64,000 nt of DNA, taken from contig NZ_CP012410.1 in assembly GCF_001274535.1 (NCBI RefSeq), positions 1,771,126 to 1,835,125 of the forward strand. Reading direction: 5' to 3'. Below the pieces are notes generated by a model, which was not told where the DNA came from, did not search any database, and saw nothing but the letters and a program-made list of their open reading frames with translations. Source of the stretch: Leptotrichia sp. oral taxon 212 (lineage in GTDB: Bacteria > Fusobacteriota > Fusobacteriia > Fusobacteriales > Leptotrichiaceae). The translations under genes were made by a program, and so were the position numbers. This document shows, piece after piece, positions 58,978 to 64,000 of this stretch (position 1 is its first letter; each line of letters starts with the position of its first letter).

Positions 58978-60084
58978 TTAAAAGTCAAGATTTTTATTTT
59001 TTTCACTTTCAATTAATCTATCCAATATTACAATTGCTGTTGCAGCTTCGATTACAACTACTGCTCTTGGAACTATTACAGGATCATGTCTACCTCTAAC
59101 TTCTAAAAAATCATTCATCTTTGTTTCCAGATTTACGGTTTTCTGTCTTTTTTCTATTGATGCAGGTGGTTTTATTGCCACCTTAAAACTGATGGGCATT
59201 CCATTTGTTATTCCACCAGTTATTCCGCCATTATTATTTGTATAGGATTTCACTTTCCCATCTGCATCATAATACATTTCATCATTTGCTTCATGCCCTG
59301 TCATTCGTGCAATATCAAATCCGGCACCAAATTCAATTCCTTTGGTTGCAGGAACTGAAAATATCATTCTTGAAAGTTCACTTTCCATTGATTCAAAAAA
59401 GGGGTCTCCTATTCCTGCCGGAACACCTGTTGCCATTACTTCTATCACACCACCAATAGAATCCCCATCTTCTCTTGCCTTTAATATTAGTTCTTCCATT
59501 TCTGAAATTTTCTTTTCTTCAAAAACTGGAAGTACCATATTTCTAAGTTTTTCAATATTTTCTTCTGTAATATCCTTTTCCTCAATATCCCTGTCTTCAA
59601 TATCCTTTATTGATTTAATGTGTGCTGCAACAGAAATATCCTTCTCTTTTAAAAGCTGCTTTGCTATTGCACCTGCAAATACAAGAGAAGCTGTTATTCT
59701 TCCTGAAAAATGTCCACTTCCTCTTATATCGTTAAAGCCATTATATCTGTTCATTCCTGACCAGTCTGCATGCCCTGGTCTTGGCTTTTTGGCTATTTCA
59801 CTGTAATCCTTCGATTTCTGGTTTGTATTTCTCACTATCATTGCCATTGGTGTCCCTGTGGTTCTTCCATTTACAAATCCGCTTAATATTTCAAACTCAT
59901 CTTTTTCAACTCTCGGAGTACTCAGTTTTGTTCTTCCAGGTGCCCTTCTTTTCATTTCTTCTGAAATAAAGTTCAAATCCAGCTCCGTTCCTGCCGGAAT
60001 TCCGTCAATATTTATCCCTAATGCGCTACCATGCGATTCGCCAAAAATTGATATTTTATAGTTTTTTCCAAAATTTGCTCCCAT
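58978..60084 (-). CDS. aroC: Chorismate synthase
   Basis: AroC makes chorismate from EPSP using reduced FMN. The 368-residue protein has signatures KISIFGESHGSALGINIDGI, then RRAPGRTKLSTPRVEKDEFE, KKPRPGHADWSGMNRYNGFN and IRGSGHFSGRITA, with GHEANDEMYYDADGK and RGRHDPVIVPRAVVVIEA at the C-terminus. All three classical chorismate synthase motifs are intact. AGGAG precedes the ATG. It follows aroA by 26 bases, so the last two steps of the shikimate pathway are co-transcribed. Confidence 0.96.
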   Translation of the reverse strand: MGANFGKNYKISIFGESHGSALGINIDGIPAGTELDLNFISEEMKRRAPGRTKLSTPRVEKDEFEILSGFVNGRTTGTPMAMIVRNTNQKSKDYSEIAKKPRPGHADWSGMNRYNGFNDIRGSGHFSGRITASLVFAGAIAKQLLKEKDISVAAHIKSIKDIEDRDIEEKDITEENIEKLRNMVLPVFEEKKISEMEELILKAREDGDSIGGVIEVMATGVPAGIGDPFFESMESELSRMIFSVPATKGIEFGAGFDIARMTGHEANDEMYYDADGKVKSYTNNNGGITGGITNGMPISFKVAIKPPASIEKRQKTVNLETKMNDFLEVRGRHDPVIVPRAVVVIEAATAIVILDRLIESEKNKNLDF

Positions 60085-60110
60085 TTTTTCGCTCCTTATA
60101 ATTTCTGATT

Positions 60111-61406
60111 CTACTTCTCAATAACCTCAATTTCTCCACCCATTTTCACAAAATCATCCCAGAAATGCGGATAAGATTTTCTGACACTTTCAGCCTCTTC
60201 CAGAATTATTTCCTTTTCACATCTTGTTGAAGCAATCGCAAGCGACATTGCAATTCTATGGTCATTCCATGCATTCACTGTAACTCCGCCTCTAAATCCC
60301 TCTACACCTTGAATAATCAAGCTGTCCCCTTCCTCAACTACATTCGATCCGAGTTTATTCAGTTCAGTCTTTATTGAAGTTATTCTATCTGATTCTTTTA
60401 TTCTCAATCTTTCCCCATTAATAATCCTAGTTTCCCCTTCACTCAAGGCAGCCAGCACAGTCAAAACTGGTCCAATATCAGGACATTGCGAAATATCAAT
60501 TACTGTTCCTTGAGTTTTAGAAGGCTTAACAAGTATATAATCATCAAAAATCTCAAGATTTGCCCCCATTCTTTGAACAATTTCTATTATTTCCCTGTCG
60601 CCCTGCAGTGAGTTCTTATTCACATGCAGACATTTCACTTCATTATTCCTGTTTGCAGATATTATTCCAGCCACAATCCAGAACGCCACTTGCGAATAAT
60701 CCCCCTCAACAGTATAATCAAACGGCTTATAAATCTGATTTCCTCTTATATCAAAACTCTTATAATTATTGTTCACAATTTCAATTCCTGCCAGTTTCAA
60801 TATTTCCAATGTCAAATCAATATATCCTTTAGATTCCAGATTTTTATTGATAGTCAGTTTTGAATCTCCGTCCAGAAGTGGCAAAGCATATAAAAGTCCA
60901 GTAATAAACTGTGAACTTATATTCCCATCAATTTCATAATTTCCTGCTTTCAGCTTTCCATTTACTGTAAGCGGCAATTTTCCATTCTCATTCTTATAAA
61001 AAATTCCCTGTTTATCAAAAATCCTATAATACGAGTCAAGCGGTCTGTCCACCAGTTTCCCTTTTCCGTCGAAAATCAGTTCATTTTCATCTGTAATCCC
61101 AATCGGTATCAAAAACCTGATTGTAGATCCCGACTCATTACATTGTACATATTTATCTCTCGGAACAACTTTTCCGCCATTTCCAATAATTTCAAGAGAA
61201 CTTTCCCCTCGATTGATTTCTGCTCCCCAGTTTTCCATAATGTCTGTTGTTGTTGTAATATCCACCGAAAACTTCAAATTATCAATCTTAGACTTTTTCC
61301 CACTTTCAGCCAATGCTGCAGCAATCACCGCCCTGTGCGAATAACTTTTAGATGGCGGGATTTCTATTGTACCGTTTAATATGCTCGGTTTTATCGCTAT
61401 TTTCAT
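60111..61406 (-). CDS. aroA: 3-phosphoshikimate 1-carboxyvinyltransferase (EPSP synthase)
   Basis: AroA joins shikimate 3-phosphate and PEP to give EPSP. The 431-residue protein has PPSKSYSHRAVIAAALAESG near the N-terminus, CNESGSTIRFLIPIGI with the SGST motif, and VEGDYSQVAFWIVAG. GERLRIKESDRITSIKTELN and NDHRIAMSLAIAST are the C-terminal catalytic-loop stretches. The phosphate loop lacks the usual NAGT form, as in class II or intermediate glyphosate-tolerant enzymes; that class is inferred only. It heads the aroA-aroC operon. Confidence 0.94.
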   Translation of the reverse strand: MKIAIKPSILNGTIEIPPSKSYSHRAVIAAALAESGKKSKIDNLKFSVDITTTTDIMENWGAEINRGESSLEIIGNGGKVVPRDKYVQCNESGSTIRFLIPIGITDENELIFDGKGKLVDRPLDSYYRIFDKQGIFYKNENGKLPLTVNGKLKAGNYEIDGNISSQFITGLLYALPLLDGDSKLTINKNLESKGYIDLTLEILKLAGIEIVNNNYKSFDIRGNQIYKPFDYTVEGDYSQVAFWIVAGIISANRNNEVKCLHVNKNSLQGDREIIEIVQRMGANLEIFDDYILVKPSKTQGTVIDISQCPDIGPVLTVLAALSEGETRIINGERLRIKESDRITSIKTELNKLGSNVVEEGDSLIIQGVEGFRGGVTVNAWNDHRIAMSLAIASTRCEKEIILEEAESVRKSYPHFWDDFVKMGGEIEVIEK

Positions 61407-61491
61407 AAATTATTTTTCTCCTTTTTTTATTTTAATTAATTATATAGACTCTATAATCCGCTTTTTTTATGAATTAAATATTTTAAATTTA

Positions 61492-62283
61492 TCATATGTT
61501 ATTTATTAACTCATCTCCACTAATAACATTTTCTTCTCCAAATAACTCTTTTGCATTACTTATTATTTTTTCTTTATTAATTTTTTGATTATTTATTTGA
61601 ATAAATACAATTAAATTTTCTTTTGCTCTTGTACAACATACATAAAATAACTTTTTTGTTCTATTAAAAATATCTTTCTTCGTTTTATCTAAAATATTAT
61701 TCTCATCAAATATATTTTCTAACAGTAAATTGAAATTATATTTACTCCATTTTCCATTGTCTAGAATAACAAGAACATTATTAAATTCACTTCCTTTTAC
61801 GCTATGCTGCGTTGAATAAGGAAAATACTCTTTCTGATACTCAATAGATTTTACATACTCAGAAAAAGAAATATCCTTTATTCTGTTCCATAAATACCAT
61901 CCTCTATTTTCAATAAATTCAATATATCTTTCATCATTTTTTATATTTAAAATATTATTAGCTTTATCTATTATCTCATAAATTTTATCATTTTGAGACT
62001 TCATTAATTCAATTAATTCATTCATTTCTTTTCTTATCTTTATTTTGTCTTCATAACTGGATATTTTTATTTTTAATTTTTTAAACAATTCAACATATTT
62101 ATTTTCATTATACAAATTTATTGATTCATATATCAAATCTAACTTTTGTAAAATTTTATCTCTATTTGAAGTCGATTCATATTTTTCAGTAAGTCCATTA
62201 AATTTATAACCTAATAATGAGTCTTTATTTATAAAACTATTTTTTATCTTCCCCCATTCTATATCTTTTATTTTCTCAATTTC
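61492..62283 (-). CDS. gajB: GajB C-terminal half (UvrD helicase domain 2), in the -1 frame
   Basis: An open frame of 263 codons with no good start codon runs on from gajB. It carries the second helicase domain: NRGWYLWNRIKDISFSEYVK, STQHSVKGSEFNNVLVILDN (motif V, GSEF) and KKLFYVCCTRAKENLIVFI (motif VI). The first conceptual start is a TTG at 62136, without a ribosome site. The frame joins the upstream part precisely at the heptamer A-AAA-AAG (62283-62289), so production needs -1 frameshifting or a sequence correction. Without it, the upstream product lacks the motifs needed to unwind DNA. Confidence 0.75.
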   Translation of the reverse strand, partial: EIEKIKDIEWGKIKNSFINKDSLLGYKFNGLTEKYESTSNRDKILQKLDLIYESINLYNENKYVELFKKLKIKISSYEDKIKIRKEMNELIELMKSQNDKIYEIIDKANNILNIKNDERYIEFIENRGWYLWNRIKDISFSEYVKSIEYQKEYFPYSTQHSVKGSEFNNVLVILDNGKWSKYNFNLLLENIFDENNILDKTKKDIFNRTKKLFYVCCTRAKENLIVFIQINNQKINKEKIISNAKELFGEENVISGDELINNI

Positions 62284-63479
62284 TTTTTTGACTTTATATC
62301 TACTTGTTCCAAAATATTCTTTTTTATTTTTCCTTTTCCTGAAAATATTGGAAATTTCTCTATAATATAACCAAAATTATTAGTATCTTCATCTTCAGAA
62401 ATTTTTTTCTCTTTTAATTTAGATATTAATTTACTATAAATGAAATCATTAGTATATAGATTGTATAGTTCTTTAAATCCAGAATTTTCAGCATTCAATT
62501 TATGCGTTAATCTTAATTCTTTAGTGTTTAAGGTATTTTTAAAATCCCAATCGTTAAAAATATATGTTTTTTTTAATTCTTCAAGAATATTATTATTGCT
62601 GTATATAAATTTAACATTTCCTTCTTTTATTTTACCAGTTTTTTCATCTATATTAGTTTCTTTCGTATTCTTTGAAGGGATTTGTTTAATTCCATCATCT
62701 CTTAATTTATTTGTTAATTCTATTACTTTTAGTGAACTTCTTCTATTCTGTATTTTATTAATTCGTTTTAGACTATCATCTTTTATATTTCCTATACCTG
62801 AATCATATATAGATTGCATAGAATCACCAAAAAAACCTATAATATTTTCTTTTTTACTTTTATTTATATGATTTAAAAATATATTTGCTACCTCTTCACT
62901 TGTGTCTTGATATTCATCTATAAAAATAAAATTAGCATTATCTTTTAAAATATCACATAATTTAGAATATTTTTCAAACATCTTTTCCGCTATTAATAAA
63001 ATCTCATCATGTCCTATTTTGCTATCCTCTTCTGATTTCAAACTATAATATTCATCATATACAATTTCTGAATTTAAGAAATATTCTAAATTTATTTTCA
63101 TCTCATTTTTTTCCAGGTTATCTTTTGGTAAAGTAAATTTTTTATATTTTTCTTCTTCGCTATAAATTAATTCTATCATTGTTTCTTTTAATTCTTTTTG
63201 ATACTTCTTTATTATTTTCCATAAAAACTCATGTATTGTAGAAACAAATAATTTATCATTAGAAATTCTTGATTTTATTTCAGCAACAGCATTATTTGTA
63301 TATGTTATACAAATAATTGACTTATTTGGATATAATCTTCCGATTTCTTGAATTAACAAAACAAGTGAATGTGTTTTACCACTACCTGCCCCTCCTGTTA
63401 ATATGAAATTTTTTTTATTTTCTATGCACTGCAATATTTCTTTCACTTCATCTTCTATTTCTAATTTTCCTTCAACCAT
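62268..63479 (-). CDS. gajB: GajB N-terminal half (UvrD/Rep-like helicase domain 1) of a Gabija system
   Basis: This 403-residue product contains the ATP-binding helicase domain: FILTGGAGSGKTHSLVLLIQ (Walker A), SIICITYTNNAVAEIKSRIS, VSTIHEFLWKIIKKYQ (motif Ia) and IFIDEYQDTSEEVANIFLNH (motif II, DEYQDT). The ATG at 63479 has GAGGGG 5 bases upstream and overlaps the end of gajA by 19 bases, the usual Gabija order. It ends four codons past the slippery heptamer. The complete protein would be 662 residues, longer than the 494-residue reference GajB. In Gabija, GajB responds to DNA ends and helps GajA degrade phage DNA. Confidence 0.85.
   Translation of the reverse strand: MVEGKLEIEDEVKEILQCIENKKNFILTGGAGSGKTHSLVLLIQEIGRLYPNKSIICITYTNNAVAEIKSRISNDKLFVSTIHEFLWKIIKKYQKELKETMIELIYSEEEKYKKFTLPKDNLEKNEMKINLEYFLNSEIVYDEYYSLKSEEDSKIGHDEILLIAEKMFEKYSKLCDILKDNANFIFIDEYQDTSEEVANIFLNHINKSKKENIIGFFGDSMQSIYDSGIGNIKDDSLKRINKIQNRRSSLKVIELTNKLRDDGIKQIPSKNTKETNIDEKTGKIKEGNVKFIYSNNNILEELKKTYIFNDWDFKNTLNTKELRLTHKLNAENSGFKELYNLYTNDFIYSKLISKLKEKKISEDEDTNNFGYIIEKFPIFSGKGKIKKNILEQVDIKSKKKLRK
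62283..62289 (-). other. Candidate -1 frameshift site in gajB
   Basis: On the minus strand the reading frame is TCA AAA AAG AAA, giving the heptamer A-AAA-AAG in the phase needed for tandem -1 slippage, the same sequence used by Escherichia coli dnaX. The zero frame stops 12 bases later (TAA at 62268-62270), and the -1 frame is open for 263 codons. No strong downstream stem or well-placed upstream Shine-Dalgarno is evident. Insertion of one A would give the same join. Confidence 0.45.
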
Positions 63480-64000
63480 TCTAACCCCTCTTTTATATAT
63501 TTTGGTATTTTCCAATCACTGTAATTTTCATCACTACATAACAGAATTTCTATTGCAAAACTAGATTTTTTATTTATACATTTTTGAGTTAATTCATAAA
63601 AATCAATTTCTTCTTCATTTAATTTTTTTTGGTTTTTTAAACCTTCTGAAAATCCATTTTTATTTTCTTTTATAAAATCATAATTTATACTTATAAACGC
63701 ATCTTCAAAACTACTAGCTTGATAGCCTTCTTCCTTGACTTGATATGCAATCATTATTTCGCTACTACCACATTTTACTATTTTTTCTTTTTTAGATAAA
63801 GTTGCTATTTTTTTAAATTCATTATTTTTATTTTTAGATTTTAATGTTTCTCCTAAATAATTTTTTATAGAAAAATTTGTACTTTTTGTTGCTTCTACTG
63901 GATTACATTTTTCTGTTTCTCTTTTATTGTCTTTTGTAATCATCTCTTTAGCAGCATCTATATCTGTTATAATTAATACTTTTATATTTAAAAATTCTAT
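63461..64000 (-). CDS. gajA: GajA, OLD-family nuclease of a Gabija system, 5' part beyond the window
   Basis: Only the C-terminal 179 residues are in the window, in a frame open to the right edge. The TOPRIM nuclease domain is visible: IKVLIITDIDAAKEM has the DxD metal motif, and EGYQASSFEDAFISINYDFI is the conserved stretch that follows in GajA. DFYELTQKCINKKSSFAIEI, then IPKYIKEGLEWLKEN close the protein. The missing N-terminus should hold the ABC-type ATPase domain. GajA is a sequence-specific DNA-nicking endonuclease activated when nucleotides are depleted during phage infection. It overlaps gajB, as in known Gabija operons. Confidence 0.85.
   Translation of the reverse strand: MEFLNIKVLIITDIDAAKEMITKDNKRETEKCNPVEATKSTNFSIKNYLGETLKSKNKNNEFKKIATLSKKEKIVKCGSSEIMIAYQVKEEGYQASSFEDAFISINYDFIKENKNGFSEGLKNQKKLNEEEIDFYELTQKCINKKSSFAIEILLCSDENYSDWKIPKYIKEGLEWLKEN

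Overview
This AT-rich window reads as a stretch of chromosome from a fermentative, anaerobic bacterium. The gene set (hybrid cluster protein, PflB/PflA, split transketolase, PepF, OPT and GPH transporters, CoaX, trehalose PTS) and an I-B CRISPR repeat whose crRNA tag side ends in TGTAAAT suggest Fusobacteriota, most likely a Leptotrichia-like organism. That placement is inference from gene content and composition; no rRNA or tRNA gene is present to settle it.

Layout. (1) 1-15400: housekeeping genes, mostly on the minus strand: a DUF4153 membrane protein cut by the window edge, pepF, ylmH-like, CDF exporter, hcp, GNAT acetyltransferase, DUF554, NCS2 purine permease, methyltransferase, a frameshifted small membrane protein, a TPR protein, a CorC/HlyC-type CBS protein and glcK. 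(2) 15480-15800: a compact candidate type I toxin-antitoxin locus, with a 19-residue Ibs-like hydrophobic peptide preceded in tandem by a small RNA cassette complementary to its ribosome-binding region. (3) 15978-20950: a LacI-controlled ABC sugar or glycerophosphate uptake operon ending in a metallo-beta-lactamase-fold hydrolase. (4) 21060-23510: tusA-like, lysR and trpS. (5) 23619-43050: a complete type I-B CRISPR-Cas locus. It has one array of 159 repeats and 158 spacers (10.4 kb), a leader with its own promoter, and cas6-cas8b-cas7-cas5-cas3-cas4-cas1-cas2 on the minus strand, preceded by tandem duplicated promoters. The old end of the array abuts a small coding remnant. (6) 43220-61410: split transketolase, GPH symporter, a frameshifted alpha/beta hydrolase, tmcAL, pflA/pflB, OPT transporter, coaX with a hydrolase, an SRPBCC-MarR pair, treB, aroC and aroA. 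(7) 61490-64000: a Gabija anti-phage system, gajA (cut by the window edge) and gajB. GajB is split in two frames exactly at an A-AAA-AAG heptamer.

How the parts work together. Two anti-phage systems (CRISPR I-B and Gabija) lie about 20 kb apart. Central carbon genes cover sugar entry (PTS, ABC, GPH), glucokinase, the non-oxidative pentose phosphate step and formate-producing pyruvate cleavage. aroC-aroA serve the shikimate pathway. Three genes (11771-12128, 46612-47714, gajB) are each out of frame by one base in or beside an A-run. That points to homopolymer sequencing error, real slippage or recoding, and it tempers any single interpretation.
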